Shown in pieces: positions 16,071-26,914 of a DNA stretch of 64,000 nt. A model generated the notes under the pieces. It was not told where the DNA came from, made no database searches, and saw nothing but the letters and a program-made list of their open reading frames with translations. Origin of the DNA: Lachnospiraceae bacterium (GTDB lineage Bacteria > Bacillota > Clostridia > Lachnospirales > Lachnospiraceae). The position numbers and the translations under genes are program-made. Location of the stretch: the NCBI GenBank assembly GCA_024685005.1, contig JAIKWF010000113.1:37846-101845 (forward strand), in the 5' to 3' direction. Each line of letters starts with the position of its first letter. The first letter of the stretch is position 1.

Positions 16071-17522
16071 ATGGAATTTGCACCGTCACTTGAGCAGATC
16101 AAAGAGCTGGACAAAGCACAGTACACCATTGCACCGATATCCACCAGTCTCTATTCTGACTTCATTACCCCCATTGAGGCGCTTCGGATCCTGAAGAAGC
16201 ATTCCACCCACGTGTATATGCTGGAATCCGCCGTGGCGGACGAGACCTGGGGACGTTACACGTTTCTGGGCTATCAGCCGAAGCTGGCGATTTCCTGCCA
16301 GAAGGGGAAAATGCAGATCGGAGAAGAGGAGATCGAAACAGAGGATCCCACAGGGAAGCTTCGGGAGATCTTATCGGAGTTCAAGAGCCCCCGGTTTTCC
16401 CAGTTTCCGCCCTTTACAGGCGGCCTGGTAGGATATTTTTCCTTCGATTACCTAAAATACAGCGAGCCGGTTCTCCGAGCCCCCGTAAATGATACGGAAG
16501 GCTTTCAGGATATGGACCTGATGTTGTTTGACAAGGTGATCGCCTTTGATAACGTAAAGCAGAAAATCTATCTCATCGGAAATGTAAGGCTTTCCGAGGC
16601 TGAGGAAAGTTACCGCCGGGTGACGGAAGAACTAAAAGAGATGGCCCACCTTTTACAAACCGGAGAAAAGAGCCGGGACACCACCGGCAGGATCATGGGA
16701 GAGTGGAAGCCACTATTTGATAAAGAGCAGTTTTGCGACATGGTGGAAAAAGCCAAGCATCATATTTATGAAGGGGACATCTTCCAGATCGTTCTTTCCA
16801 ACCGGATGGAGGCACCCTTTGAAGGCAGTCTTTTTGATACCTACAGAGCCCTTCGGACCATTAATCCCTCCCCTTATATGTTCTACTTTTCGGGAACGGA
16901 TGTGGAAGTGGCCGGGGCTTCTCCGGAGACACTGGTACAGCTCCAGGAAGGAATCCTGCACACCTTCCCGCTGGCGGGCACCAGACCCAGGGGAAAGGAC
17001 CAGAAGGAAGATGAGCAGCTGAAAAAAGAGCTGTTGGCGGATGAAAAAGAACTGGCGGAACACCATATGCTGGTGGACCTTGGCAGAAATGATCTGGGAA
17101 GGATCAGCCGGTTCGGCTCGGTGAAGGTGGAACGCTTCCGGGATATCCTCCCTTTTTCCCATGTAATGCACATCGGTTCCACCGTTGCCGGCACCATTCG
17201 GGAAGATAAGGATGCCCTGGATGCCATAGAGGCGGTGCTTCCGGCGGGAACCTTATCCGGAGCCCCCAAGATCAGGGCCTGTCAGCTCATCGATGCGCTG
17301 GAGGACAACAAGCGGGGAATCTACGGCGGCGCCATCGGATATATCGATTTTACCGGCAATATGGACACCTGCATCGCCATTCGCATCGCCTATAAGAAAA
17401 ACGGAAAAGTGTTCGTCCGAAGCGGAGCGGGCATTGTGGCGGATTCGGTACCGGAAAAAGAATATGAAGAGAGCATCAACAAAGCAAAAGCCGTGATCAA
17501 GGCATTGGAGACAGAGATATGA
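16071..17522 (+). CDS. trpE: Anthranilate synthase component I
   Basis: 483 residues, first gene of the trp operon, with an AAGGAGG site 9-10 bases before the ATG. It converts chorismate to anthranilate using ammonia supplied by TrpG. The N-terminal M-L-E-S-A segment (about residues 48-52) corresponds to the tryptophan feedback motif. The chorismate-binding domain shows F-S-P-type features as I-N-P-S-P-Y-M-F-Y, A-G-A-S-P-E, the A-G-T-R-P-R-G-K strand, L-V-D-L-G-R-N-D and G-A-P-K. Length and motifs are typical. The stop overlaps trpG (ATGA). Confidence 0.97.
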   Translation: MEFAPSLEQIKELDKAQYTIAPISTSLYSDFITPIEALRILKKHSTHVYMLESAVADETWGRYTFLGYQPKLAISCQKGKMQIGEEEIETEDPTGKLREILSEFKSPRFSQFPPFTGGLVGYFSFDYLKYSEPVLRAPVNDTEGFQDMDLMLFDKVIAFDNVKQKIYLIGNVRLSEAEESYRRVTEELKEMAHLLQTGEKSRDTTGRIMGEWKPLFDKEQFCDMVEKAKHHIYEGDIFQIVLSNRMEAPFEGSLFDTYRALRTINPSPYMFYFSGTDVEVAGASPETLVQLQEGILHTFPLAGTRPRGKDQKEDEQLKKELLADEKELAEHHMLVDLGRNDLGRISRFGSVKVERFRDILPFSHVMHIGSTVAGTIREDKDALDAIEAVLPAGTLSGAPKIRACQLIDALEDNKRGIYGGAIGYIDFTGNMDTCIAIRIAYKKNGKVFVRSGAGIVADSVPEKEYEESINKAKAVIKALETEI

Positions 17523-18112
17523 TTTTACTGATAGATAATTACGACAGCTTTTCTTACAATCTGTACCAGCTCATAGGAAGCATCGATCCCGGGATCAAGG
17601 TCATCCGCAACGATGAGATGACTGTGGAGGAGATCGAAAAACTGCAGCCTTCCTGCATCATTTTGTCCCCCGGTCCCGGCAAACCTTCGGAGGCGGGAAT
17701 TTGCGAAGAGGTGGTAAAAAAGTTAGGGGGCATCATTCCCATCATGGGAGTCTGCCTGGGACATCAGGCCATCTGCGAAGTATACGGGGCAACCGTAACC
17801 TATGCCGGGCGTCTGATGCACGGCAAATCCTCCCTTTGCACCATAGATGAAAGCAGCCCGCTGTTTTATGGTGTGGGAGATAAAAATCGTAAGCTGAAGG
17901 TGGCAAGATACCATTCCCTTGCGGCGAAAAAAGAATCCCTGCCCAAAACGCTGAAGATCATTGCCCAAAGCGATGATGACGGCGAGATCATGGCAGTGCA
18001 GCACGAAGTTTTTCCGGTATACGGACTGCAGTTCCATCCGGAATCCATCCTGACTGATCAGGGAAAAACAATCATTGAAAACTTTTTAAAGGAGGCAAAG
18101 AAACATGATTAA
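17519..18112 (+). CDS. trpG: Anthranilate synthase component II (glutamine amidotransferase)
   Basis: 197 residues. Class I amidotransferase with the oxyanion strand S-P-G-P-G, the nucleophile motif G-V-C-L-G-H-Q and the His-Glu pair in F-H-P-E-S. It releases ammonia from glutamine for TrpE. It is a separate protein, not fused to TrpD. It overlaps trpE by 4 bases and trpD by 8, so the three are translationally coupled. Confidence 0.97.
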   Translation: MILLIDNYDSFSYNLYQLIGSIDPGIKVIRNDEMTVEEIEKLQPSCIILSPGPGKPSEAGICEEVVKKLGGIIPIMGVCLGHQAICEVYGATVTYAGRLMHGKSSLCTIDESSPLFYGVGDKNRKLKVARYHSLAAKKESLPKTLKIIAQSDDDGEIMAVQHEVFPVYGLQFHPESILTDQGKTIIENFLKEAKKHD

Positions 18113-19124
18113 GGAAGCAATCGTTAAGATCGTAAGCAAACAGGATCTGACCTATGATGAGGCCTATGCTGTCATGAATGAGATCATGAGCGGCGAAACC
18201 AGTGCTACCCAGAATGCGGCATTTTTAGCAGCTCTTTCCACCAAAAGCGCTAAGGCCGAGACCAAAGATGAGATCGCAGGCTGCGCTGCTGCCATGCGGG
18301 ATCATGCCACCGGCGTTGAGACCGGCATGGAGGTCTTTGAGATCGTAGGAACCGGCGGCGATAACGCCCACAGCTTTAATATTTCCACCACCTCCGCCCT
18401 GATCGCGGCAGCAGGCGGGATGAAGGTGGCAAAACACGGCAACAGGGCAGCTTCCTCCAAATGCGGCACCGCAGACTGCCTCGAAGCCCTTGGCGTTAAT
18501 ATTGCCCAGGATCCGGACAGATGTGTGGAGCTTTTAAAAGAAGCGGGCATGTGCTTCTTTTTTGCTCAGAAGTATCACAGCTCCATGAAATATGTGGGTC
18601 CCATCCGAAAAGAGCTGGGCTTCCGTACCGTATTTAATATCCTGGGACCTTTGACCAACCCGGCAAAGCCACAGCGGATGCTCCTTGGCGTATATGACGA
18701 ATATCTGGTAGAGCCCCTGGCACAGGTGCTTTCCGATCTGGGCGTAAAGCGTGGCATGGTGGTATACGGACAGGACAAGCTGGATGAGATTTCCTTAAGC
18801 AGTCCTACCACCGTTTGCGAGCTGAAGGACGGCTGGTACAAGACTTCCGTGATCCGTCCGGAGGATTTCGGCTTTACCACCTGCAAAAAGGAAGATCTGC
18901 AGGGTGGAACCCCGGAGGAAAATGCAGCCATCACCAGAAGCATTTTAAGCGGAGAAGAAACGGGACCGAAGAGAGATGCAACTCTCATGAATGCGGGCGC
19001 AGCACTGTATATCGGTGAAAAGGCAGCTTCCATGCAGGAAGGCATCGAGCTGGCAAAAGAGCTGATCGCTTCCGGTAAGGCAATGGCAACGCTTGAAAAA
19101 TTCATAGAAGTCAGCAATCGCTGA
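18105..19124 (+). CDS. trpD: Anthranilate phosphoribosyltransferase
   Basis: 339 residues. It joins anthranilate to PRPP. The PRPP-binding G-T-G-G-D motif lies in [16 protein letters not shown] near residue 80, followed by K-H-G-N-R-A-A-S-S and the [16 protein letters not shown] strand. Full length. The ATG at 18105 lies inside trpG with an AAAGGAGG site upstream. Confidence 0.97.
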   Translation: MIKEAIVKIVSKQDLTYDEAYAVMNEIMSGETSATQNAAFLAALSTKSAKAETKDEIAGCAAAMRDHATGVETGMEVFEIVGTGGDNAHSFNISTTSALIAAAGGMKVAKHGNRAASSKCGTADCLEALGVNIAQDPDRCVELLKEAGMCFFFAQKYHSSMKYVGPIRKELGFRTVFNILGPLTNPAKPQRMLLGVYDEYLVEPLAQVLSDLGVKRGMVVYGQDKLDEISLSSPTTVCELKDGWYKTSVIRPEDFGFTTCKKEDLQGGTPEENAAITRSILSGEETGPKRDATLMNAGAALYIGEKAASMQEGIELAKELIASGKAMATLEKFIEVSNR

Positions 19125-19142
19125 TCCGGTGGGAGGATCGTT

Positions 19143-19943
19143 ATGATACTGGATGAACTGGCAAATGCAACCAGGAAACGGATCGAAGAGCAAAAGCAGA
19201 CCGTATCCTTTGATCGTGTAAGAGAAGAGGCAGAGCGGATCGCAGCAAAGGAAAAGGAGAAGGGCTTTACCTTTCCCTTTGAAAGAGCACTGGGTGCGGA
19301 AGGCCTGAGCGTGATCAGCGAAGTGAAAAAAGCATCCCCCTCCAAGGGCGTCATCGCTGAAGAGTTCCCCTATCTTGCCATTGCACGGGAATATGAAAAA
19401 AGCGGCGCGGATGCGGTTTCCGTGCTGACGGAGCCTTCCCGATTCCGGGGAGCGGACAGTTACTTAAAAGAGATCGCGGCAGATATTTCCATACCCGCCC
19501 TTCGCAAAGACTTTACGGTGGATCCCTATATGATCTATCAGGCAAAGATCCTGGGGGCCTCGGCAGTCCTTCTCATCGCCGCCATCTTAAGTGACAGGGA
19601 GCTTTCGGAATATTATGAGATCGCGCAGAGCCTAGGCCTGTCCTGCCTCTTTGAGGCCCATGATGGCGAGGAAGTAGACAGATGCCTTGGGGCCGGCGCA
19701 CGGATCCTGGGAGTCAACAACCGGAACCTGAAGGACTTTACCGTGGATTTTCACAACAGTATCCGGCTTCGCGACCGGGTGCCGGAGGATGTGATCTTCG
19801 TATCTGAAAGCGGCATCGAGAAGCCGGAGGATGTAAAAGAGCTGGTGGCGAACCGGACGGATGCGGTACTCATCGGGGAGATGCTGATGAGAAGCAGTGA
19901 CAAAGGAGATCTGATCCGCAGGCTGAAAGCATACGGTGCATAA
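19143..19943 (+). CDS. trpC: Indole-3-glycerol phosphate synthase
   Basis: 266 residues, TIM barrel, closing the indole ring. Motifs are S-E-V-K-K-A-S-P-S-K-G (catalytic Lys and phosphate contacts), L-R-K-D-F near the middle, L-G-V-N-N-R-N-L and V-S-E-S-G-I near the end. It begins 18 bases after trpD with a GGGAGG site. Confidence 0.97.
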   Translation: MILDELANATRKRIEEQKQTVSFDRVREEAERIAAKEKEKGFTFPFERALGAEGLSVISEVKKASPSKGVIAEEFPYLAIAREYEKSGADAVSVLTEPSRFRGADSYLKEIAADISIPALRKDFTVDPYMIYQAKILGASAVLLIAAILSDRELSEYYEIAQSLGLSCLFEAHDGEEVDRCLGAGARILGVNNRNLKDFTVDFHNSIRLRDRVPEDVIFVSESGIEKPEDVKELVANRTDAVLIGEMLMRSSDKGDLIRRLKAYGA

Positions 19944-19965
19944 ACACAGATACAGGTAAGCTGAT

Positions 19966-20586
19966 ATGGAGAAGCATTATCAGGGACCGAAGATCAAGAT
20001 CTGCGGTCTGACAAGAGAACAGGATATAGAGGCCGTCAATGAGGCAATGCCGGATTACATCGGATTTGTTTTCTGGAGAAAAAGTAAGCGATGGCTAACT
20101 AAAGAAGATGCCCTCAGGCTTGGGAAAATGCTCAGCCCGGGAATTCAAAAGGTGGGCGTTTTCGTGGACGAGGAGCCGGAGGTTGTGGCAGCCCTTTTGG
20201 AAGAAGGGGTCATCGACCTGGCACAGCTTCATGGCCGGGAAGATGAGGATTATATTCAATCCCTTCGCAGTATGACGGCAAAGAAACTGATCAAAGCCTT
20301 TACCCCGGAAGCCTTAAATGACCCGGCCCGGATCGAGGGATCTTTGGCGGACATGATCCTTCTGGACTCGGGAAAAGGCAGCGGAAAAACCTTTGACTGG
20401 AAGATACTGGAAGGTATCCGGAGGCCTTACTTTCTGGCCGGTGGCCTTGGTTTTGAGAATATGGAAACGGTCCTTTCAAAGCTGCAGCCTTTCGGAGCGG
20501 ACGTAAGCTCCGGAGTGGAAACAGAGGGCGTAAAGGACAGAGAAAAGATCCTGAGATTTGTCAGGATGTGCAGAGAAAGAGGATAA
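19966..20586 (+). CDS. trpF: Phosphoribosylanthranilate isomerase
   Basis: 206 residues, encoded separately from trpC. K-I-C-G-L-T carries the catalytic Cys, Q-L-H-G lies mid-barrel, [14 protein letters not shown] provides the second catalytic Asp, and A-G-G-L and D-V-S-S-G-V-E are the terminal phosphate strands. It isomerises PRA for TrpC. Confidence 0.96.
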   Translation: MEKHYQGPKIKICGLTREQDIEAVNEAMPDYIGFVFWRKSKRWLTKEDALRLGKMLSPGIQKVGVFVDEEPEVVAALLEEGVIDLAQLHGREDEDYIQSLRSMTAKKLIKAFTPEALNDPARIEGSLADMILLDSGKGSGKTFDWKILEGIRRPYFLAGGLGFENMETVLSKLQPFGADVSSGVETEGVKDREKILRFVRMCRERG

Positions 20587-20590
20587 AGAC

Positions 20591-21802
20591 ATGCAGGAGA
20601 ATACAGGAATGAACCAGACAGAAAAGGGACGTTTCGGACAGTTCGGAGGACAGTACATCCCGGAAACATTGATGAATGAGATCCACAAGCTGGAGGAGGC
20701 ATACGAGCATTACAAAAATGATCCGAAGTTTGTGGCAGAGCTTGATAAGCTTAACAGAGAATACGCCGGAAGACCTTCCCTTTTGTACTATGCAGAGAAG
20801 ATGACAAAGGACCTGGGAGGGGCGAAGATCTACTTAAAGCGTGAAGATTTAAACCATACCGGATCCCACAAGATCAACAATGTGCTGGGGCAGGTCCTTC
20901 TGGCAAAGAAAATGGGCAAGACCCGGGTCATTGCGGAAACCGGCGCCGGACAGCACGGTGTAGCCACCGCCACGGCTGCAGCCCTGATGGATCTGGAGTG
21001 CGAGATCTTTATGGGAGAAGAGGATACCCAAAGGCAGGCGCTGAACGTTTTTCGTATGGAGCTTTTGGGCGCAAAGGTGCATCCCGTCAAAACAGGTACC
21101 AGAGTGCTGAAAGATGCGGTTAACGAAGCCATGCGGGAGTGGACATCCAGAGTAGACGATACCCTTTATGTGTTGGGCTCGGTTATGGGACCCCATCCCT
21201 TTCCCACCATTGTCAGGGATTTTCAGGCAGTCATCAGTAAGGAAAGCAGGGCCCAGATCTTAGAAGCGGAAGGAAAGCTCCCTGACGCAGTGGTAGCCTG
21301 CGTAGGCGGCGGCAGTAATGCCATCGGGTCCTTTTATGAGTATATCAAGGATGAAGGCGTGAAACTCATCGGCTGCGAAGCGGCGGGACTGGGGGTGGAC
21401 AATCCGAAGAATGCAGCCACCATTGCCAACGGTTCCATGGGCATTTTCCATGGGATGAAATCCCTGTTCTGCCAGGATGAGTACGGGCAGATCGCACCGG
21501 TTTATTCCATATCAGCCGGACTGGATTACCCCGGCATCGGACCGGAGCATGCCTATCTTTCTTCCATCGGCAGGGCGCAGTATGTTCCCATCACGGACGA
21601 AGAAGCAGTGAAAGCCTTTGAATATCTTTCCAGAACAGAAGGCATTATCCCGGCCATTGAAAGCAGCCATGCGGTTGCCCAGGTGATGAAGATCGCACCG
21701 AATATGCCAAAGGATGCCGTCATCGTGTGTACCATTTCGGGACGGGGAGATAAGGACGTGGCAGCCATCGCCAGATATCGCGGCGTGGAGCTCTACGAAT
21801 AA
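20591..21802 (+). CDS. trpB: Tryptophan synthase beta chain
   Basis: 403 residues from the ATG at 20591, four bases after the trpF stop. A second good start lies at 20609, preceded by AGGAG; the start at 20558 lies inside trpF and is unlikely. The PLP lysine lies in H-T-G-S-H-K-I-N-N, with E-T-G-A-G-Q-H-G and the phosphate loop [10 protein letters not shown]. This is the standard TrpB1 type that pairs with TrpA. Confidence 0.97.
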   Translation: MQENTGMNQTEKGRFGQFGGQYIPETLMNEIHKLEEAYEHYKNDPKFVAELDKLNREYAGRPSLLYYAEKMTKDLGGAKIYLKREDLNHTGSHKINNVLGQVLLAKKMGKTRVIAETGAGQHGVATATAAALMDLECEIFMGEEDTQRQALNVFRMELLGAKVHPVKTGTRVLKDAVNEAMREWTSRVDDTLYVLGSVMGPHPFPTIVRDFQAVISKESRAQILEAEGKLPDAVVACVGGGSNAIGSFYEYIKDEGVKLIGCEAAGLGVDNPKNAATIANGSMGIFHGMKSLFCQDEYGQIAPVYSISAGLDYPGIGPEHAYLSSIGRAQYVPITDEEAVKAFEYLSRTEGIIPAIESSHAVAQVMKIAPNMPKDAVIVCTISGRGDKDVAAIARYRGVELYE

Positions 21803-21818
21803 GGGGGAGGATAGAAAA

Positions 21819-22595
21819 ATGAGCAGAATCGCAAATGCATTTGCAGATCAGAAAGCATTTATCGCATTTTTAACAGCGGGGGATCCGGATTATGAAACCA
21901 GCCTTCGCAACTTCAGAGCAGTGATCGAAGCAGGGGCAGACCTGATCGAAGTGGGCATCCCTTTTTCAGATCCCATTGCAGAAGGCCCTGTGATCCAGGA
22001 GGCGGATATCAGAGCCTTGGAAAGCGGCATGACCACGGATAAAGTATTTGAACTGGTAAGGGAACTCAGGAAAGAAACACAGATTCCCATTGTCTTTATG
22101 ACCTATGCCAATCCCGTTTATCATTACGGTGCGGATACTTTTTTTGAGAAGGCTGCGGATTGCGGCGCAGACGGGATCATCATTCCCGACTGTCCCTTTG
22201 AAGAAAAGGCTGAATTTGAAAAAAGCGCCGCGGACCACGGCATTGATCTGATCTCCATGATCGCTCCCACCAGTGAGCAGCGGATCAAGGAGATCGCAGG
22301 AAGCGCAAAGGGATTTTTGTATGTGGTATCATCTCTGGGCGTTACCGGCGTCAGAAGCGAGATTACAACGGATCTTTCTTCCATCATGAAACTGATCCGG
22401 GAGGCTACGGACATTCCGGCAGCTATCGGATTTGGTATCAGCAGACCGGATCAGGCACAGAAAATGAGCCGTCTGGCAGACGGCGTCATCGTAGGATCTG
22501 CCATGGTCAGGATTGTGGCCAAATACGGCAAAGATGCGCCGGATCAGCTGGCAGAGTATGTCAGAAGCATGAAGCAGGCTATGGCAGAAGCATAA
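21819..22595 (+). CDS. trpA: Tryptophan synthase alpha chain
   Basis: 258 residues from the ATG at 21819, preceded by AAGGGGGAGG. An upstream in-frame ATG at 21714 lies inside trpB. I-E-V-G-I-P-F-S-D-P carries the catalytic Glu/Asp region, with I-I-P-D-C-P-F-E-E and G-F-G-I-S barrel strands. Last gene of the operon; it converges on the histidine kinase with a 31-base gap and no clear terminator hairpin. Confidence 0.97.
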   Translation: MSRIANAFADQKAFIAFLTAGDPDYETSLRNFRAVIEAGADLIEVGIPFSDPIAEGPVIQEADIRALESGMTTDKVFELVRELRKETQIPIVFMTYANPVYHYGADTFFEKAADCGADGIIIPDCPFEEKAEFEKSAADHGIDLISMIAPTSEQRIKEIAGSAKGFLYVVSSLGVTGVRSEITTDLSSIMKLIREATDIPAAIGFGISRPDQAQKMSRLADGVIVGSAMVRIVAKYGKDAPDQLAEYVRSMKQAMAEA

Positions 22596-22626
22596 CCGGC
22601 AATTTTCCTGTCCTGCAAAAAAGCAG

Positions 22627-25083
22627 CTACGCAAGCAGGGCAGAAATGGTTTTTACCAAAGATTCATATTGTTTCAGAAAGGTGGCGTGATTTTCTTTGA
22701 TCCGAAGATCATCGCCGTCTTTTGCTGCAAATTCCAGTTCTTTTGCCAGATCGGAAAGGCCTTCGGCGCCGATGCTGCGGGAGGTACTCTTTAAGGCATG
22801 GGCCACGATCTCATAGTCAGACCACTTTTCGCTTTCGTAGTAATCCGAAAGCTGCGCTATTCTGCCGGGAGCTGCCTGGGTATAGTCCCGCAGGATCTCC
22901 GCATACAGAGTGCTGTCACCGCCGGTATAACCCATGGCGGAAGAAACCGAAAGACCGGCCTCCTCCAGACGGGACATAAGCTCCGAAGGATCCATCCGGC
23001 CGTCTTCAGCCCCGGACTCTGCATTCAGGTCGAAAGAGGAAGGAGCAAATTCCAGGATCGCATCATCCGGATCGAATGTACTCTCATCACAGGTATCCCG
23101 ATCAGCTGTATCCCCGGAATTCTTCCGGTTTGCGACGTGGCCGTCTGCAGGGGCATAGGTATCAGCGTCCATGTCATACACATCTTCCGGCAGAGGCTTG
23201 ATCTTTTCCTTAGGCAGCCATTTTTTCAGGGTATCCGACAGGGTAAATCCGTCAATGGGTTTGGTCAGATAGTCGGAAAAACCATTTTGCATATACATGG
23301 ATCTGGCTCCGGAAATGGCATTTGCCGTAAGGGCGATAAAGGGGATCTTTTCACTATCCACGGAAGGATCCTTTTTGATCAGCTCCAGCGTCTGGATGCC
23401 GTCCATTTCCGGCATGAGATGATCCATGAATACGCAGTCATAGCGCCAGGTTTGCAGCATACGGATGGACTCCGCGCCGCTTGTGGCAGTATCGATGCGG
23501 ATCTTGGATCTGCGAAGAAGGCCCTTAAATACCTTCAGGTTCATTTCCACATCATCCACCACCAGGATCCGTGCAGTCGGGGCGGTGAAATCCTCGCGGA
23601 ATACCGAAACATCCCGCATTTTTCTGTTTTCATCCAGAATATTGACCTTTCCGATGGGGGTTTCGTCCAGCACTTCCTGTTCTATGTCGAAATAAAAGTC
23701 CGAACCTTTGCCGTATTCGCTTTCCAGAGACAGATTGCTGCCCATCATCTTTAAGATCTGCAGGGTAATGGCAAGGCCCAGGCCTGTTCCTTCGATGTTC
23801 CTGTTCTTTTGCAGATCCACCCGTTCAAAGGCGGAAAACAGGTTTTTCTGATCCTCTTTGCGAATTCCGATACCTGTATCTTTTACGGAAAAATGCAGCA
23901 ATACCTTTTTGTTTTCTTTTTTCAGGACCTTAACAGAGAAGGTGATGGAGCCCTCCGCGGTGTATTTGGCCGCATTGGTCAAAAGATTGATCAGAACCTG
24001 ACGGAGCCTTGCATCATCTCCGAGAAGTTTTTTGGGAACGTCGGGATCAAAGTCCTCTGTCAGAAGCAGGCGCTTATCCTGAATGTGGGGCATGATCATA
24101 TCCGTGATCTCCGAAAACAGAATGCAGGGATCATACTCTGCAGGGGTAATCTCCATTTTTCCCGCTTCGATCTTGGACAGATCCAGAATGTCATTGACCA
24201 GAGATAAAAGCGTCCGGCCGCTTCGCTTGATGTTGGCCGCATAGGAAAGCACTTCTTTATCATCACTTTCCCGCAGGATCATCTCATCAAACCCCAGCAT
24301 GGCATTGATGGGGGTCCGGATCTCATGGGACATGTTGGCCAGAAATTCACTTTTTACCTGACTGGCCTGATTGGCCGCTTCTCTGGCCTTTTCCAGCTCA
24401 TCCATGGTATTCATCAGCTTTTGATAATCCGGGGTTTCCAGGGAAAACAGGATCATCAGAAGGGAAATGGATACAAGACCGAAGGTCAGGTACACATCCG
24501 GAATGATGCTTGACTGAACGTACATGGCGCCGAATACCACAAAGATAAAGGTGATACTGGAGTACCATTGCTTTTTGTCAAAACGTTTTCGGAAGCGAAG
24601 GATAAAATACAAAGACAGCATCATAAAGCCGCCGGATACCAGATACCCTGCCATGTAGAGAGAGTCGTGGATATAAGCCCCCGTTGCCTTATCAAAATGG
24701 AAGGTCAGAGGGATAAAGAGATTCGCAAAGAACAGGCCGCAATAGCAGAAGATCACGATCCTGCGGGCCAGCAGGTAGATCTTATCTTTTTTCTCTGCAA
24801 AAATGTAACTTGCGATGTATTGCTCAAAGGATACGGCGGAAAAGAAAGAACACAGGGAATAGGCCGTATTCAGAAGGTGATTAGCCAGGGCAAGCTTCGG
24901 GCTTTCCAGAGAAAAGGTATAAGCCGTGACCATATCCAGAATCTGGGAGGCCAGAATGAAACGGATCATGGTCAGAAACGCCCGGTCGCTTTTGGTCCTG
25001 ACGGCATAATTTGAGTGGAAATGAATGGCGATCACTAAGGTGACCAGAGTACCGATGATCTCAAAATCAATGTTATACTTCAT
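22627..25083 (-). CDS. Hybrid sensor histidine kinase (6-7TM, HisKA, HATPase, REC, HPt)
   Basis: 818 residues from the ATG at 25083-25081, which has GGGAGG just upstream; an in-frame start at 25125 is less likely. The N-terminal 225 residues hold six or seven membrane helices of an unrecognised sensor. Then come a HisKA domain with H253 in N-M-S-H-E-I-R-T-P, a HATPase with G-T-G-L-G-L-A-I, a receiver with phospho-acceptor D554 in F-M-D-H-L-M-P-E-M-D-G, and a C-terminal HPt domain with H762 in A-H-A-L-K-S-T-S. It is a complete phosphorelay in one chain. No response regulator lies nearby, so the output partner is unknown. It is transcribed opposite to the trp operon. Confidence 0.92.
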   Translation of the reverse strand: MKYNIDFEIIGTLVTLVIAIHFHSNYAVRTKSDRAFLTMIRFILASQILDMVTAYTFSLESPKLALANHLLNTAYSLCSFFSAVSFEQYIASYIFAEKKDKIYLLARRIVIFCYCGLFFANLFIPLTFHFDKATGAYIHDSLYMAGYLVSGGFMMLSLYFILRFRKRFDKKQWYSSITFIFVVFGAMYVQSSIIPDVYLTFGLVSISLLMILFSLETPDYQKLMNTMDELEKAREAANQASQVKSEFLANMSHEIRTPINAMLGFDEMILRESDDKEVLSYAANIKRSGRTLLSLVNDILDLSKIEAGKMEITPAEYDPCILFSEITDMIMPHIQDKRLLLTEDFDPDVPKKLLGDDARLRQVLINLLTNAAKYTAEGSITFSVKVLKKENKKVLLHFSVKDTGIGIRKEDQKNLFSAFERVDLQKNRNIEGTGLGLAITLQILKMMGSNLSLESEYGKGSDFYFDIEQEVLDETPIGKVNILDENRKMRDVSVFREDFTAPTARILVVDDVEMNLKVFKGLLRRSKIRIDTATSGAESIRMLQTWRYDCVFMDHLMPEMDGIQTLELIKKDPSVDSEKIPFIALTANAISGARSMYMQNGFSDYLTKPIDGFTLSDTLKKWLPKEKIKPLPEDVYDMDADTYAPADGHVANRKNSGDTADRDTCDESTFDPDDAILEFAPSSFDLNAESGAEDGRMDPSELMSRLEEAGLSVSSAMGYTGGDSTLYAEILRDYTQAAPGRIAQLSDYYESEKWSDYEIVAHALKSTSRSIGAEGLSDLAKELEFAAKDGDDLRIKENHATFLKQYESLVKTISALLA

Positions 25084-25241
25084 ATGCCGCCTCCCATCAT
25101 GATGGTGCATCCCCGATGAATCCATTTTACAACAAAAGGGCGGAAGAATACATATTTTTTAAAAAGGTTTTTTTCGGTGTCTTTTGATGAAGGTTTTTGC
25201 TATAATAAGTCCAAAAAGAGATGATCACAGGAGTTTCTGAT

Positions 25242-25862
25242 ATGAACATTTATGTGGATTTTGATGATTGCCTTTGCGAGACGGCCAGACATTTTTCACT
25301 GCTGGTAAAGGATCTGTTCGGGATTTGGGTGCCCTATGAAGAAATCCGGTATTTTAATCTGCAAAAATCCTTTTCCCTGGAAGAAAAGGACTATGAGGAG
25401 ATGATGCTGAAGGCTCACAGTCCGGAGGTGCTGCTTTCCTATGAAGAAACCCCGGGAGCGGTAGCCGTGGTCAGAGAGTGGCTTGAAAAGGGGCATCAGG
25501 TATCCGTTATCACCGGCAGACCCTACAGTGCCTTTGAAGCTTCCAGACAGTGGCTGGACCGGCACGATTTGTCTGAAGTTCCCTTATATTGCCTGAATAA
25601 ATACGGCAGGGACAGCTTTATCAAAAACAGCGATTTCAGTCTGGAGATCGAAGACTACCGGAAAATGCATTTTGATTATGCCGTTGAGGATTCCCCCTCG
25701 GCCTTTCCTTTTTTTGATCATCTGCCGGAGTTGAAGGTGATGGTCATCGACAGGCCATGGAACAAAGATGCCGTCTTTCCCGGAAAGAACTATCAACGCT
25801 GCTTTGACTGGGAAATGATCCGGGATCTTGTAAAGCCGGCCGATTCAGGCGCGGAAGGATAA
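25242..25862 (+). CDS. HAD-superfamily 5'-nucleotidase-like protein
   Basis: 206 residues from the ATG at 25242, preceded by AGGAG at 8-base spacing; an in-frame start at 25221 has no better site. The HAD motif I is V-D-F-D-D-C-L, the second motif is V-I-T-G-R-P, and A-V-E-D-S-P is a plausible late Asp motif. This pattern fits 5'(3')-deoxyribonucleotidase/NT5C-like proteins. A -10 box TATAAT lies at 25201-25206; the -35 is poor. Substrate is not known. Confidence 0.75.
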   Translation: MNIYVDFDDCLCETARHFSLLVKDLFGIWVPYEEIRYFNLQKSFSLEEKDYEEMMLKAHSPEVLLSYEETPGAVAVVREWLEKGHQVSVITGRPYSAFEASRQWLDRHDLSEVPLYCLNKYGRDSFIKNSDFSLEIEDYRKMHFDYAVEDSPSAFPFFDHLPELKVMVIDRPWNKDAVFPGKNYQRCFDWEMIRDLVKPADSGAEG

Positions 25863-25984
25863 GGGACCGGCGCAGGCAAAGACGGATAGCAGAAGGATAA
25901 GGGATCCGGCACGTGACAGATCACGGCGGATGTGATATGATGGAGCCCGGCCGAAATAAGAACACAGAAAGGAAACAAAGATTT

Positions 25985-26899
25985 ATGAAACGTACCAAAA
26001 TGATAAAAATGATGTTTTTCGTCATGCTTTTTGCGATGGCCGCATACGGATGCGGAGCCGCAGGTCAGGATACGACTCCGGAAACTGCGGATACCGTAAC
26101 AGTCGATGCGGATGAGAGTGCGACAGACGATGCAGATACGCTAAGTCCTGAGGCGCAGGATCAGCAGGGAGAGCAGGAGGAGAAGAAGGAGCAGGAAGAG
26201 CAGGCTCAGCAGGGAGAGACGGCTCAGCAGGAAGAGCAGGTTCAACAGGAACAGATCGATGATGCATCGGCGCTGGATGCGATCAGGAATTATTGCTATG
26301 AACAAAACCCGGATCTGAAGGAAATGGAAGCATCCGGAGAATATACCATCTTCTGGGATATTGAGTCAAGCGACGAGAAACAGATCGTAGTGCTGTTTCG
26401 ATCCTATACGGCAGCACAGATTCGGTATTATATCGACCGGGCTTCAGGTGATACCTATGTAACCGAGTTTGTGCCCGGAATTACAGAGGAAGAAGAAAAG
26501 ACAGAAGAATCATTTCAGATCCGGGACTACATCGCATCATCCGGAGCGGGAGAGGAAAACAAGGCTCCAGACGCTCTGGATGGGACCTGGAAGAGCGCAT
26601 CTATAGTAGAGAATGAAGAAGGAATGGCGGACGCCTTATTTTATGTGCAGTTTACGGAAAAAGAGATTAGCTACGGCCATATGAAAGACGGAGTTTTTAC
26701 TCTGGATCATGCTGATCCCATAACCCTGATCACGGCAACGCCGGACGGAGGATCATGCGTGCAGGCCAGGTCACAAAGCGGAACAGAATATACCTATCGC
26801 ACCGCGGAAGGTGACAACAACGTTATGGAATATTATGAGACATGGAAGGAAGAAGAATTCCCGGATAAATACAGTGCAGGCGCTTCTATTTCGAGATAA
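25985..26899 (+). CDS. Predicted lipoprotein with Q/E-rich linker, unknown function
   Basis: 304 residues from the ATG at 25985, the start of a clear signal peptide (M-K-R-T-K-M-I-K then a hydrophobic core) with lipobox A-Y-G-C. A Thr/Asp-rich segment and then a Gln/Glu repeat region (about 58-95) link to two small globular parts. The first (about 97-170) has the look of a small alpha/beta domain, and the second (about 195-304) that of a beta-rich domain. I do not recognise the family. It stands alone between the nucleotidase and the converging DtxR gene. Confidence 0.7.
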   Translation: MKRTKMIKMMFFVMLFAMAAYGCGAAGQDTTPETADTVTVDADESATDDADTLSPEAQDQQGEQEEKKEQEEQAQQGETAQQEEQVQQEQIDDASALDAIRNYCYEQNPDLKEMEASGEYTIFWDIESSDEKQIVVLFRSYTAAQIRYYIDRASGDTYVTEFVPGITEEEEKTEESFQIRDYIASSGAGEENKAPDALDGTWKSASIVENEEGMADALFYVQFTEKEISYGHMKDGVFTLDHADPITLITATPDGGSCVQARSQSGTEYTYRTAEGDNNVMEYYETWKEEEFPDKYSAGASISR

Positions 26900-26914
26900 G
26901 CGCCCGCAGGATCT

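Noticed and set aside
25184..25206. Strong promoter before the HAD nucleotidase gene
   Set aside because: The TATAAT is good but the TTGATG upstream is only about 11 bases away and no -35 lies at normal spacing; only the -10 is supported.
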